A stretch of DNA of 64,000 nucleotides, taken from the NCBI GenBank assembly GCA_019828595.1, contig JAHQRK010000001.1, positions 558,001 through 622,000 of the forward strand. Reading direction: 5' to 3'. Below, in pieces: positions 32,651 through 42,984 of this stretch; position 1 is the first letter of the stretch; every line of letters starts with the position of its first letter. The DNA comes from Aphanomyces cochlioides. Its lineage: Eukaryota; Oomycota; Saprolegniomycetes; Saprolegniales; Verrucalvaceae. Below the pieces are notes generated by a model, which was given only the letters and a program-made list of their open reading frames with translations, had not been told where the DNA came from and searched no databases. The translations under genes were made by a program, and so were the position numbers.

Positions 32651-33544
32651 GGAAGGTGTAGAGCAATATTGCATAACCATGCCAAGTTCATGTACATAAT
32701 TGCCATCTTGGCTGTCGTTGCATGAGGGGACCGGCTCGCCCACTCCAGTCAAAAGTAGAGACCAGGTGTTCAAACCATTCCATATCCCACATAAATTACC
32801 AAAGAAATGAGATCTTTGGGTTCCCTACTTGTCAGGTAGGGAGTTAGTTTCCTTACTCATTGAGTTTAAGCCAATCAAAACCATCAAAGCAGTTGTAGTA
32901 TAGCTAATTAAGTAAACTCCCACTTGCGAAATCGACAATATTTGAACGAAATTGACCAATGACATCAAACTCTCTTATTGCGGCACTGCATGCAAGAATG
33001 CATGGATTCGTTGCAAAGTTGGCATTCTCTCTCATGGTAAATTGTTCTCACGGCCAAAAGGGAAGATACGAATGATTCCCCCCTGACTTGGCTGATTATC
33101 CCCGCAAGTTTGGCTCTTCCCCCTCGTGCCAGTTTGGGCTGAGGTTACATAGCCCCCCCCCCGTCACTTCGACTCTGCTCGTGCAAATTGTCACTGCACT
33201 TAATAATGTGAGCGAAAATAATGAAGGATATAACGGGACGGATTAGAGGTTCTCGATATCGTTGTTGGTCGTCTTGCGGTATTCAGGAGGAATCAAGCCG
33301 AACTCTCATAGTCATGAGAATCACCGTCGACAATCTTCGTGGATGTGTTCTATGCCTCGTGCGTGAACATCACAATGCGTGACTACAGCGCCGACGCATT
33401 CCAGTCGAAGAGCTGAAACCGATCGAAGATGTCCCTTGTGCCTTGTTGACAGATGTGCCATCACGAGGAAACGGAACTACAAACAAAAATGCAAAATTTC
33501 ATTGTGCAACTTACAGAGGAGAAAACAGACATGAAAAACAAACG
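32651..33544. other. intergenic region between SEC31 and ABCG transporter 1 (convergent)
   Basis: About 890 bp of 3' flank for two convergent genes. It contains a 7-bp-stem hairpin (TCCCTAC at 32822-32828, GTAGGGA at 32836-32842, 7-nt loop) and a run of ten C at about 33153-33162. No coding frame or RNA gene supported. Confidence 0.45.
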
Positions 33545-35320
33545 TTAACGACGACCGGTGTGCCATTTCCACAAGATGAAGGCAAATACAACTTGAAGGA
33601 CCAAGGCATATCCTGCTAGGACGATCATGTACTTGTCCACATCAACATCTTCGATATCAAAGCGCTGCAAAATGGCTTTAGACGCTGGAGTTCCCATGGG
33701 TTCAAATTGCTTGACCATAAATGCCTTGAACGAATAGCTGTGGAAGGCAATGTGGTGGACCCAGCGCCAGCCAGCAGGGATGGATTTGTAAGGCACCATG
33801 AACCCTTCGACAAGCATAAACATGCCAAAGACACCAGCGCCCAAGGCTATACCAATGATGTAGTGGGGAGCAATGGCCCCCAAAACATGCATGAGGGATT
33901 CCGCCACGACCAGACTCAAGAACAAATTTAGAAGGAAATAGCCAAAAGAGTTGAGTCCGACCAAACCAACAACAATACCAGTGGAAATCGCAGCAATCAA
34001 GAGGATTCCAGGTAAGGCAGCGATGAAGTTGGCAATCACGTAGCTGAGAACACTCAATGAGTTGTTTGCACGTTCACGGATAAATACGACGCGTTGCTCA
34101 ATGAAGAAGGGCAAGACAGCCACGCTCATGAAGACCAAGAAGGCTTGGACGTAGAAAAGCAAGGCGGACAAGTCTTCTTCCCTCTTGTTGAAGACGTAGA
34201 CACTGCCCACCATGAGGGAAAGCATGACATACATGGCAATGCGGATTCCGTAGACACCAGGGTTTCGCAAATTATTGAGTGAGTTGCGGCGGAGCAACAT
34301 GCCCAACTGCGCAAAGCTTGACGGGCGCAAATCACGCAAGTTGGGAGAGGCATTCGTTCCCAAGGTGGTGCGGTCTTGCTCAATGTTGGCGCGCAGGCTT
34401 GAGCTCAGCTGGCTAGAGGCAAAACCAGCAGTGATGGCAGTCACATCTCGATGGCCTTCAAAGTCAGTGTTGACGAGCTGCAAGAAGTATTCTCCTGGGT
34501 TGGTATATTGAGGGCATGGATAGCCCAAGGCCGTAAAGTGCGCCAACGATTGCACGGGGGGGCCAAAGTAAGCCATTTCACCTTGAGACAAGATCATAAT
34601 GTTGTCAAACATGTGGAACACGGCCGAGCTAGGTTGGTGGATCGTGCAAATGACTGTGCGGTTCTGTTTGGACAAGTTTTCAATGTACTTGATGACGGCA
34701 TAAGTCGCAGCAGAATCAAGACCGGAGGTGGGTTCATCGAGTAGGAGAATGTTTGGCCGACTGAGGAGTTCGATCGCAATGCTGAGTCGGCGTTTCTGGC
34801 CACCCGAGAGACCTTTGCGGAAGATATCTCCCACGATAGTATGTTGACTCGAGCGCAGCCCCATATCATCAATCGCTTCCTGGACGCGTGCTTCGCGTTC
34901 TACCGATGAAAGACCAGAGGGAACGCTTAGCTGCGCGGCATATCGCAATGTCTCGAGCACTGTGAAGGAGCCAAGGAGGGAGTCTTCTTGGGCAACATAG
35001 GACGCCAAGAGTCGAAAGTTCTTGTCGCGGGGCTTGCCATTCACCAGTACAGCTCCTTCAACGATACCACTGGACGTTCTATCAGCGAGTATGTCGAGCA
35101 GTGTCGTCTTGCCGCTCCCGGACGGTCCCATAATCGCAGTAACTTCTCCAGGGGCTGATCGACCGTACACATTGGTCAGGATATGTTTCGTGTGGCCTTT
35201 CTGGACGATCGTGAAGTTGATGTCACTCCAACTCAAGACGCAAGGATGGCTTGCGGTCCGCCTGGCCGAACGGTGGCCTTCCCTTGATATATTCAAGTAC
35301 GCAGCCTGTTTGTTCACCAT
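33545..35320 (-). CDS. ABCG-family half-transporter 1
   Basis: Single exon; the frame reaches 35350 only with a TTG, so ATG 35320 is used (591 residues). An N-terminal nucleotide-binding domain has Walker [10 protein letters not shown], the signature LSGGQKRR, and Walker [14 protein letters not shown] with its D-loop. A C-terminal membrane domain has about six hydrophobic helices, ending …FILWKWHTGRR. NBD-before-TMD order and half-size length are typical of ABCG/White transporters, which dimerise at the plasma membrane or endomembranes to export lipids, sterols or xenobiotics. It is very similar to transporter 3 (46756-48516), especially in the last ~150 residues, and less to transporter 2. 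Clustered with aminotransferase-like genes; whether they work together is unknown. Confidence 0.92.
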   Translation of the reverse strand: MVNKQAAYLNISREGHRSARRTASHPCVLSWSDINFTIVQKGHTKHILTNVYGRSAPGEVTAIMGPSGSGKTTLLDILADRTSSGIVEGAVLVNGKPRDKNFRLLASYVAQEDSLLGSFTVLETLRYAAQLSVPSGLSSVEREARVQEAIDDMGLRSSQHTIVGDIFRKGLSGGQKRRLSIAIELLSRPNILLLDEPTSGLDSAATYAVIKYIENLSKQNRTVICTIHQPSSAVFHMFDNIMILSQGEMAYFGPPVQSLAHFTALGYPCPQYTNPGEYFLQLVNTDFEGHRDVTAITAGFASSQLSSSLRANIEQDRTTLGTNASPNLRDLRPSSFAQLGMLLRRNSLNNLRNPGVYGIRIAMYVMLSLMVGSVYVFNKREEDLSALLFYVQAFLVFMSVAVLPFFIEQRVVFIRERANNSLSVLSYVIANFIAALPGILLIAAISTGIVVGLVGLNSFGYFLLNLFLSLVVAESLMHVLGAIAPHYIIGIALGAGVFGMFMLVEGFMVPYKSIPAGWRWVHHIAFHSYSFKAFMVKQFEPMGTPASKAILQRFDIEDVDVDKYMIVLAGYALVLQVVFAFILWKWHTGRR

Positions 35321-35752
35321 CTTGGTGGCGAATTGCGAAATGGGGAGCAATCAGTTGGCGGCAGCTGATTTATCGTCTGCAGATGTTGCCTCTCCAAACT
35401 TTTTCAGAAAATGGAGGGAAAAACGACTCTTGTAGGTCAAAATAGTCAAAATTTGGTGAGTTTTTCAAATATTTTTCAGAAAATTCCGTATATAAAACAT
35501 GAAATAAACTGAAACTTCGTCACAAAAGTTGTTAAAATTCATATTAGCCGTCTATTTTGCAGTGGAATTCGTGCATAATTTACAAAATCTTCAAAAATTA
35601 ATCCAAAAAATCAACGAAAATTCAAACTTCTGTCTCATGGACACGGTTGAGCAAGCGAGATTACTAAAAGGACCACTGTGAAGCTGCTCCAGATGACAAG
35701 CAGACAGGCTGACGACGTCCAACGTTGGCTAACAACTGAGGAGGTTTAGAAC
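35321..35752. other. intergenic spacer between ABCG 1 and aminotransferase-like gene 1
   Basis: About 430 bp, AT-rich at 35450-35640. It contains the promoter of the minus-strand ABCG 1 gene. No gene seen. Confidence 0.45.
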
Positions 35753-37726
35753 CTACTGATGCCCCAGCTGGTGGTTGTCGTGGCTGCGACGAGCTGGCGT
35801 GCGAACAGACGAAAACACATGCAGAGCGAGACGTCCCCATAGATTCTGACCGATGGAACGAGACTGTGACGGCAATTGGCTGTACAAAGAAGGGTTGACG
35901 GGGCCAACGATGGGGCGACACGCCAAATAGACATGATTCCCGTCCCGTTGGATGAAAGACACGATATCCCATGGGTATAGAAACCATCGAAGTTGGTCCT
36001 TCGAAGATGGCAAGGGGTTGGGGATGCAGAAGAAGTTGCACAAGGCGACTCTGGCGAGGGCGTGCGCCTTGTCAAGGTAGAGTTTGTACGTGGTTTTACA
36101 CGCCTCGACAGCATTCGGAAGTGACAACGACGTGGTGAAAAAGCCACGGAGCTGGGGTTTCTCCACCTTGTTCAAGTGCAAGCTCGTGTGAAACCACTCG
36201 CCCGTCTCTCGGCTAAACTGATACTGCCACAGGAACTTCCACCCATGGCGAGCGATAAACTTGATGGCTTCCACGACGTATTCAACCTCTGCATCGCTCA
36301 GGATGTAGGGAAAACTCACGCGAGTGAAACCAGGCTTGAGGATGTGAAAGTTCTCAAGCAAGGCTGCATTCAGCTTGGCTGTATGGGCCTTCGAAATGCC
36401 AAGAAGGCGGTGGCCGTAAGGCCCAGCACATGCACAACCACCGCGAGATTGGATCCCAAACAAGTCGTTCAGCAGCGCGCCGACAAAGTTGTAGTGGAGG
36501 AAACGATCGCCACAACGAATCAAGAACGAAATGATCGGCAGCTTGTCGACATTTTGACAGCGCCCCAGGACGACAACTTGAGGGATTCCGTCGAGCGCTT
36601 TCATGACTTTGGATAGATTAGCACGCTCGCACTTCATAATAGTCGTAGCTCCAGTGCGTTGTTTGATTTGAAAGGCAAGGCCGAGGCGGATGGAGCCGAT
36701 GGTGTCAGGAGTGCCGCCCTCTTCACGCTCTTCAACGTGGTCCACGTAGTAGTGGTCGTTCTGCGTCACGTACAACACAGTGCCACCGCCTGGCGTTGTC
36801 GGCACGGAGGTCATGAACAGCTTCTTCTTGATGACGAGGACGCCAGGAGAGCCAGGACCACCCAAGAACTTGTGGCCAGAGAAGAAGATCGCATCCTTGT
36901 AGCTCAAACTGCCGGCGTTCATGTCAATGTCAACGTACGGCGCACACGAAGCATAGTCAAAGAATGCCAAGGCGCCATGGGTATGCAAGAGCGAGGCGAT
37001 GGTGTTGACGTCGCTGACGATGCCCGTGACATTGGACGCAGCGGAGAAGGATCCGATCTTGAGAGGTCGACCCGCGTACTTCTTGAGCATTTGCGTGAGA
37101 TGCGCCATGTCGACAAGACCTTCGTCGCTCTCGTGGATCTGGATGACATCGCAGTGACTTTCTCGCCATGGGAGTAGGTTCGAGTGGTGTTCAAAGGGAC
37201 CGACAAAGACAACTGGCCGCTTGGACATCTTGGAGTGCGGCAGATGAAGTCCCAAGATATGGACAAGCTTGTGGACGGCACCAGTGGAGCCGCTGCCTGT
37301 GAAGATGACGGCGTCCTTGTGCTTCTTCGCTTTGACAGCTTCGGCGATCACGTCCCGCGCTTCTTCTCGGAAGGCTGTCGACTGGAGGCCAGTGATGGAC
37401 GTCGTCGTGTGGGTGTTGCCATAGAAGGGCATGACTTGAGTTTGAATGTAGTCTTCGATGCACTGCAGCGATCGTCCACTGGCCGTGTAGTCGACGTAGA
37501 CAAGGGGCTTTAAGCCAAAGGGGGTTGTGAACGTGATGTTCTTGCCGATGATATTGGAACGGAGGTATTGAAGCAAGGCTTTGCCGCTGTCTTCATCCAT
37601 GGTCGTAGTTGGTGCGGGTACGTAATTTACATTGCCTTTGCAAGTTTTGTCTTGTGAGATTTGAGTCGAGTGCTCATGGCCGGCGGCGGCAAGTTTTGGG
37701 ACCAGGCACTCGAAGGTCAAGGGCAT
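35753..37726 (-). CDS. class-V aminotransferase / cysteine-desulfurase-like PLP enzyme 1
   Basis: 658 residues from ATG 37726 (alternative ATG 37600, MDEDSGKALLQYLRS). The PLP fold-type I core is clear: YVDYTASGRSLQCIEDYI, FYGNTHTTTSITG, TGSGSTGAVHKLVHILG, FDYASCAPYVDID, and the PLP Lys in FSGHKFLGGPG (K286). A later Cys-rich loop (RGGCACAGPYG) is positioned as in cysteine desulfurases/selenocysteine-lyase-like proteins. The C-terminal ~150 residues are family-specific. Reaction is probably PLP-dependent sulfur or amino-group transfer; substrate unknown. It shares a nearly identical ~907-bp block (36663-37569) with gene 2 at 40678-42984, while the remaining coding sequence has diverged. This points to recent gene conversion. 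Confidence 0.88.
   Translation of the reverse strand: MPLTFECLVPKLAAAGHEHSTQISQDKTCKGNVNYVPAPTTTMDEDSGKALLQYLRSNIIGKNITFTTPFGLKPLVYVDYTASGRSLQCIEDYIQTQVMPFYGNTHTTTSITGLQSTAFREEARDVIAEAVKAKKHKDAVIFTGSGSTGAVHKLVHILGLHLPHSKMSKRPVVFVGPFEHHSNLLPWRESHCDVIQIHESDEGLVDMAHLTQMLKKYAGRPLKIGSFSAASNVTGIVSDVNTIASLLHTHGALAFFDYASCAPYVDIDMNAGSLSYKDAIFFSGHKFLGGPGSPGVLVIKKKLFMTSVPTTPGGGTVLYVTQNDHYYVDHVEEREEGGTPDTIGSIRLGLAFQIKQRTGATTIMKCERANLSKVMKALDGIPQVVVLGRCQNVDKLPIISFLIRCGDRFLHYNFVGALLNDLFGIQSRGGCACAGPYGHRLLGISKAHTAKLNAALLENFHILKPGFTRVSFPYILSDAEVEYVVEAIKFIARHGWKFLWQYQFSRETGEWFHTSLHLNKVEKPQLRGFFTTSLSLPNAVEACKTTYKLYLDKAHALARVALCNFFCIPNPLPSSKDQLRWFLYPWDIVSFIQRDGNHVYLACRPIVGPVNPSLYSQLPSQSRSIGQNLWGRLALHVFSSVRTPARRSHDNHQLGHQ
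36663..37569. repeat. gene-conversion tract, copy 1 (pair at 41633-42539)
   Basis: Line-by-line comparison at a constant offset of 4970 bp shows only two differences over about 907 bp (C36742/T41712 and T36832/C41802). Similarity drops abruptly at both edges although both copies remain coding. The tract covers the PLP-domain core. Confidence 0.85.
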
Positions 37727-38332
37727 CTTTGACGCGATGCCCCGAATGTACAATGACTCGAAGGAGAAAAGATGAGAAGTTAAATCAGCCTGCGATGTTG
37801 TCGAGTTCTATTTCTTGCCTCCGTAGCAAAGACAAAACGATCATATTCGGTGGAGGACATTTGAAACGTGTGAAATTCTTCTGTACCTTTGATGCTAAAT
37901 ATAGCTCACGATGCAAGTGGACGTCAAAGAGTGAGCAATCACGCTCAGAGCTCAATGCATCGTCAGTGAAGGTTATAGGGGTGCAACATTCTATTTCTCG
38001 ACCCAACGACATGTGCTGCTGCAATTCGCTAAAGTTGAAAATGCTCGTGGCGGAGACTTGATTGTCCAATGCTACAAATTGCCCAATTGCCAAGACAAGA
38101 ACTGTGAACCCAGCACCGAGACCATCACTACCAGCTCCATTCCTACTGGCGACCGCTTAAACGCCGCTTCTTTCATGGATTTCAACGCTCATGGTAGCGT
38201 TCTTTCTCAAGTCGGAGTCAAAACATCATGTATTCGCTCATGAATCTCAATGTACCCGGATAATCGGAGTTATTATCCGGAATCATTTCCTGGTTGAGAC
38301 CACAGGAAAATTTCCGACGGAGCGCGCAAGTC
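37727..38332. other. intergenic region between aminotransferase-like gene 1 and eIF2B delta (divergent)
   Basis: About 600 bp of shared promoter space. A plus-strand open stretch at about 37941-38243 (…GATFYFSTQRHVLLQF…) and an overlapping minus-strand one are both weak, and I do not call either a gene. CCGGATA-type motifs occur at 38254-38281. Confidence 0.4.
38254..38281. promoter_or_regulatory. CCGGATAA / TTATCCGG inverted pair upstream of eIF2B delta
   Basis: CCCGGATAATC at about 38255 and TTATCCGGAAT at about 38271 form an inverted pair 50-80 bp before the ATG at 38333. The same word is clustered before uS14. A shared regulator is inferred. Confidence 0.5.
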
Positions 38333-40355
38333 ATGTCGGATCCGAGCGATTTGAAGGACATCGGTAAGGAAATTGATGCTTTTAGTATGAAGATTGCATG
38401 GAAGAAAGCGTCGCCTAGTGCATTCTTCCTTTTTACTTGGAATATCGGCTGATTTACGATGATTCTGCGTAGAGAAAATGCTCGACAAGAAAGAAGCAAA
38501 GAACAAAGGAAAGAAGTCGCCGTCGGCCACGTTGTCGAAGCCTGACATCTCGGTACGATTGAAGCACTTGAATTATGTGTTTTTACCAATGAGAACTAGG
38601 CTGGCATGGAAAAATTGTCGCTCTCGGCGGAGGATGGTAAGACTTTTCAATTACGTGAAATGGCTCAACGCCAATATCAATAGATAAAGCTGCAAGAAGA
38701 GCTAAAATGGCGAATCAAACGTTTGAAAAGAAGCCAAAGTTGTCGAAAGAAGAACGTCGTGCTCAACAAGAAGCTCAGCGTGCTGCCAAAGCCGCAGGAA
38801 ATCCCAAGCCTGCAGCAACGAAGCCAGTTGCAGGACCAGCTCCCCCAACAGCTCGCTTGCAGGTACCCAAACTCATAGTGACTGTGTGCGTATACTCGTT
38901 GTATAGTACGATGACCCGAAAAAAGTCGCCAAGTATTCCAAGAGCTCCGTTATCCAGAGGACTCAGGCTCAAAAGCAAGTTGGTTCTCGTCACTAGGACC
39001 AGCCATCTCATTCTTTGACCCAGGTCGCGATGTTCTCGCATTTGCCTCAATTTGAGCGAGAAAGCTCGCTTTCATTGAACGTCGGCTTCTCCAAGGTAAC
39101 CAGTCTTTAGTATCTGGAGATTTATTGTTGGATTAGGCAGAAATCCACCCAGCAATTCTCTCGCTTGGGTTGAAATACGCGGAAGGAAAGATTGCTGGTG
39201 GCAATGCCCGTTGTGTGGCCATGTTGACAGCCTTTCAACAAGTCATCAAGGACTACCAATGTCCACCAGATAAGGTTCATCCAACCCTGCGATTTCGATG
39301 TTCAACTCATTGTTGACAGGTTCTTCGTCGTGATTTGGACAAAACTCTTCGTCCTCTTATTCAATTTTTGATTGATTGCCGTCCTCATAGCATTGGCATG
39401 GGCAATGCCATCCGTGTACGTTCATCTCCAACTTTCTCGGTTTTGATTCCTGTATTTAGTACGTCCGGAATGTCATTGCGACGCTTGATCCAGCGAAAGG
39501 AGACGACGATGCCAAACAATTCATCTTGGAAGAAATCGATCAATACATTCAGGTGCATTGAACCTCATCGCATTGGACTGAGTAGGAGTTGTAGACTCGT
39601 ATTGTCATGTCAATGACAGCAGTTTCAAAGTTTGCCTGCTCTAAGATTGTTGATGGCGATGTCATTTTGACGTATGCACGGGCGGACGTCATTGAAATGC
39701 TCCTCAAGCAAGCTCATGGCGACAAGATCAAATTCCGAGTCCTCGTCGTGGACTCTCGGCCACATTTTGAAGGCAAAAAGTTGATTCGAGCGCTTGCTGA
39801 GCATGGAGTGCCTTGCACTTATCTTCAAATCAATGCCTTGTCGTACGTGATGAAGGAAGTGACAAAGGTATTCCTTGGTGCTACAGCAATCATGAGCAAC
39901 GGTGCCGCGGTTGCCCGTGTCGGCACGGCGCTCTGTGCCATGACTGCTCACGAGTTCAATGTTCCAGTGTTGTTTTGCTGTGAAACTTACAAGGTACACA
40001 TTGCCATCTCCACCGTGTCGCTGAGACTTTGAAATAGTTTTCAGACCGCGTGCAATTGGATTCGTTTACGCACAATGAGCTCCGAGATCCCGATGAATTG
40101 GTCAACTCGTACTCGACAGACGTCAACACGGACAGACTGAACCGACCCAAGGCAGAAGGCTCGTCGTCCAGCCATGTCTTGGCAGACTGGCGCGACTTGC
40201 CCAACCTGAAATTGCTCAACTTGGTCTACGATTTGACACCGATGGAATATGTCATGGTGGTCGTGACTGAAATCGGCATGATTCCTCCCACGTCGATTCC
40301 AGCTATCATTCGTGAATACCGCAAGGAGACCAACAACGACGAAGCAAACCTCTAA
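38333..40355 (+). CDS. translation initiation factor eIF2B subunit delta (eleven exons)
   Basis: Exons 38333-38363, 38473-38552, 38600-38636, 38684-38862, 38907-38978, 39024-39095, 39137-39274, 39320-39415, 39460-39552, 39595-39993, 40038-40355. All introns are GT..AG of 41-47 nt except the first (109 nt); every phase fits; 504 residues. The N-terminus is basic with KLSKEERRAQQEAQRAAKAA, as in eIF2B delta. The C-terminal regulatory fold shows GDVILTYARADVIEMLL, VVDSRPHFEGKKLIRAL, GATAIMSNGAAVARVGTALC, VPVLFCCETYKF and YDLTPMEYVMVVVTEIGMIP. It belongs to the eIF2B regulatory core (alpha-beta-delta) that senses phosphorylated eIF2. ATG 38478 inside exon 2 is an alternative start. TATCCGG motifs lie just upstream. 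Confidence 0.93.
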
Positions 40356-40677
40356 TTCAAGCCACGTTCTCTCTCTCCTCTATTCTTTCGCGCCACAGCT
40401 TTCCTTGCATCGTCCACAGACACCAACAATGTTCAAGTTTAGATTGTTCCTGCCATGATAAACGCTTTGTGATTCCCGAGAGCACCGCATGAGAGGTTGT
40501 GATGACTGCTCTGTAGTCAACATGAAAAAGTTCGAGAGACTCTTTGCGATTTCTCTTCTCTCTCTCGCCCTCCTTACAATGGATGCAGAGTCTGACGGCG
40601 GTCATGGCGCAATGGCGAGGGAGGAGAGCCAAGAAGGGAGGAGTATGATAAGGATCCCATAACATTAAAGATTGACA
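40356..40677. other. short convergent intergenic spacer
   Basis: About 320 bp of 3' flank between eIF2B delta and aminotransferase-like gene 2. A CT-rich stretch is present near 40368-40385 and 40545-40570. No gene seen. Confidence 0.45.
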
Positions 40678-42984
40678 TTACAGATGCGCGAGACTACTAC
40701 GGAGAGAGCTAAAGACAGACGAGCGTTTGGAATTCTCGTCTGCTCCTGCAACGCTTGCGCGACGTCCGCTCAATTTGACCGACAGTCGATTCCACAAACT
40801 TCCCCGATAGATCATCGAGTCGCGGACGCCCCGTCGGTCGTCGCGTTTTTCATAACTGTTTGGCGCGACAGGACCCACGAGGGGCTCCATCGGGACGTAC
40901 GCGCGACAATTCTTGGTGTGCATGAACTTGACAACTTCCCAAGGGTAGAGAAACCACCGGAGGGGTTCTTTCTTGGGCGACAGAACACCACGCGCGGCGT
41001 ACGATTGCGCGTTCATGGAAGCAACGGCATGGTCGGCGAGGGCGATCGCTTCGTCCAAGTAGACCTTGTAGTTGTTCAAGTCCTTCACGGGGGCGTCCGT
41101 CGTGGCATCCAAGAAGTCCTTGAAGAGTCTCTTCTCGGTGGCAATCTCAATGTTGACATGCGTCCACTCGCCAGTTTCCTCTTTGAATTCGTACTGCGGC
41201 AGGAACTTCCACCCGTGCAGCGCGACAAACTCGACGGCGGCGATCACGTACTCGACTTCGTCTTGGGACAGAATGTACGGCAGACTCAAGCGGGTGTAGC
41301 CAGGTTTGAGCACTTGGTCGTTCTGTCGAAGAACAGCTTTGAACTTTTGAGTATTCGTGTCCGAGATGCCGAGAAGACGCTGGCCGTAAGGACCCGCGCA
41401 AGCACAGCCACCGCGAGATTGAATGCCAAACAAGTCATTGAGCAATGCGCCGACAAAGTTGTAGTGGAGGAAGCGGTTGCGGCACCGGATCAAGAAGGAC
41501 AAGATGGGCAGCTTGTCCGCGACGGGACCAGGTCCCAGCAGTGTAATGTGTGAGAGAACTTGCAGGCGCTCGACGGCTTTGTCCAAGTTGTCCATTTCAT
41601 GGTCCAGGATGGCTGGAATGCCGACGCGCTGCTTGATTTGAAAGGCAAGGCCGAGGCGGATGGAGCCGATGGTGTCAGGAGTGCCGCCCTCTTCACGCTC
41701 TTCAACGTGGTTCACGTAGTAGTGGTCGTTCTGCGTCACGTACAACACAGTGCCACCGCCTGGCGTTGTCGGCACGGAGGTCATGAACAGCTTCTTCTTG
41801 ACGACGAGGACGCCAGGAGAGCCAGGACCACCCAAGAACTTGTGGCCAGAGAAGAAGATCGCATCCTTGTAGCTCAAACTGCCGGCGTTCATGTCAATGT
41901 CAACGTACGGCGCACACGAAGCATAGTCAAAGAATGCCAAGGCGCCATGGGTATGCAAGAGCGAGGCGATGGTGTTGACGTCGCTGACGATGCCCGTGAC
42001 ATTGGACGCAGCGGAGAAGGATCCGATCTTGAGAGGTCGACCCGCGTACTTCTTGAGCATTTGCGTGAGATGCGCCATGTCGACAAGACCTTCGTCGCTC
42101 TCGTGGATCTGGATGACATCGCAGTGACTTTCTCGCCATGGGAGTAGGTTCGAGTGGTGTTCAAAGGGACCGACAAAGACAACTGGCCGCTTGGACATCT
42201 TGGAGTGCGGCAGATGAAGTCCCAAGATATGGACAAGCTTGTGGACGGCACCAGTGGAGCCGCTGCCTGTGAAGATGACGGCGTCCTTGTGCTTCTTCGC
42301 TTTGACAGCTTCGGCGATCACGTCCCGCGCTTCTTCTCGGAAGGCTGTCGACTGGAGGCCAGTGATGGACGTCGTCGTGTGGGTGTTGCCATAGAAGGGC
42401 ATGACTTGAGTTTGAATGTAGTCTTCGATGCACTGCAGCGATCGTCCACTGGCCGTGTAGTCGACGTAGACAAGGGGCTTTAAGCCAAAGGGGGTTGTGA
42501 ACGTGATGTTCTTGCCGATGATATTGGAACGGAGGTATTCCACGAACGGTTCTCCACGTAGATGCGCGACGTTGGGGGAATCGGATCGCTGCGACTTGGC
42601 GTTTGTCGACACGGAGGCGTTTTCATCGTCGTCGATCGCCGTACATGCTCTTGAGAATGTCGTGTCGCGGTCTGTCGAGTGGACCAGCTCGGTCGTGTCC
42701 TTGATGGCGGTCAAGGAGCCCTGGAACGCTGTGGTTTCATGCAAGGGCATCCCGAGTGGAGGATTGTTGCTCAAAACAGAGCAGCTGGAATGTAGATGAA
42801 CAATGAAACGCTCTCCCATCTGCATCCATGTCGTGAGTAATTCGCTCTTCCTCACTTGACCCACGATAGACGCTAAAAATTTGTCGCGGGACACTTTTTT
42901 TACCAGCAAGTGGCGAAAATCCGTCCATGAAACTTCTTCCTGTGTGCTGAAATCTAGAACAACCGACTCCAATCTCGGCGGCAT
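40678..42984 (-). CDS. class-V aminotransferase / cysteine-desulfurase-like PLP enzyme 2
   Basis: Single frame of 768 residues from ATG 42984. It is longer than copy 1 by a ~130-residue N-terminal extension of unknown fold and a Ser/Arg-rich C-terminal tail (GRRASVAG…RSSVFSSLRSSLAHL). The PLP core is the same as copy 1 (TGSGSTGAVHKLVHILG, FDYASCAPYVDID, PLP Lys K382 in SGHKFLGGPG, RGGCACAGPYG). Over 41633-42539 it is almost identical in DNA to copy 1, whereas outside that tract the two proteins differ at many positions. The reaction is probably PLP-dependent Cα/Cβ chemistry on an amino acid; substrate unknown. The N-terminal extension could include a missed intron; no typical one was obvious. 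Confidence 0.86.
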   Translation of the reverse strand: MPPRLESVVLDFSTQEEVSWTDFRHLLVKKVSRDKFLASIVGQVRKSELLTTWMQMGERFIVHLHSSCSVLSNNPPLGMPLHETTAFQGSLTAIKDTTELVHSTDRDTTFSRACTAIDDDENASVSTNAKSQRSDSPNVAHLRGEPFVEYLRSNIIGKNITFTTPFGLKPLVYVDYTASGRSLQCIEDYIQTQVMPFYGNTHTTTSITGLQSTAFREEARDVIAEAVKAKKHKDAVIFTGSGSTGAVHKLVHILGLHLPHSKMSKRPVVFVGPFEHHSNLLPWRESHCDVIQIHESDEGLVDMAHLTQMLKKYAGRPLKIGSFSAASNVTGIVSDVNTIASLLHTHGALAFFDYASCAPYVDIDMNAGSLSYKDAIFFSGHKFLGGPGSPGVLVVKKKLFMTSVPTTPGGGTVLYVTQNDHYYVNHVEEREEGGTPDTIGSIRLGLAFQIKQRVGIPAILDHEMDNLDKAVERLQVLSHITLLGPGPVADKLPILSFLIRCRNRFLHYNFVGALLNDLFGIQSRGGCACAGPYGQRLLGISDTNTQKFKAVLRQNDQVLKPGYTRLSLPYILSQDEVEYVIAAVEFVALHGWKFLPQYEFKEETGEWTHVNIEIATEKRLFKDFLDATTDAPVKDLNNYKVYLDEAIALADHAVASMNAQSYAARGVLSPKKEPLRWFLYPWEVVKFMHTKNCRAYVPMEPLVGPVAPNSYEKRDDRRGVRDSMIYRGSLWNRLSVKLSGRRASVAGADENSKRSSVFSSLRSSLAHL
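41633..42539. repeat. gene-conversion tract, copy 2 (pair at 36663-37569)
   Basis: Partner of the tract in aminotransferase-like gene 1, in the same orientation at +4970 bp, with two observed mismatches (one Asp/Asn and one Ile/Val change). Edges are sharp: after the shared GGAGGTATT at 42539 the two genes have unrelated sequence. Confidence 0.85.

Noticed and set aside
33153..33162. Run of ten C as a structural element
   Set aside because: A single homopolymer with no partner sequence; may also be a sequencing-length uncertainty.
36659..42483. Identical plus-strand frames opposite both aminotransferase-like genes
   Set aside because: Duplicate shadows of the converted PLP-domain tract. Identity between them reflects the tract, not two extra genes.
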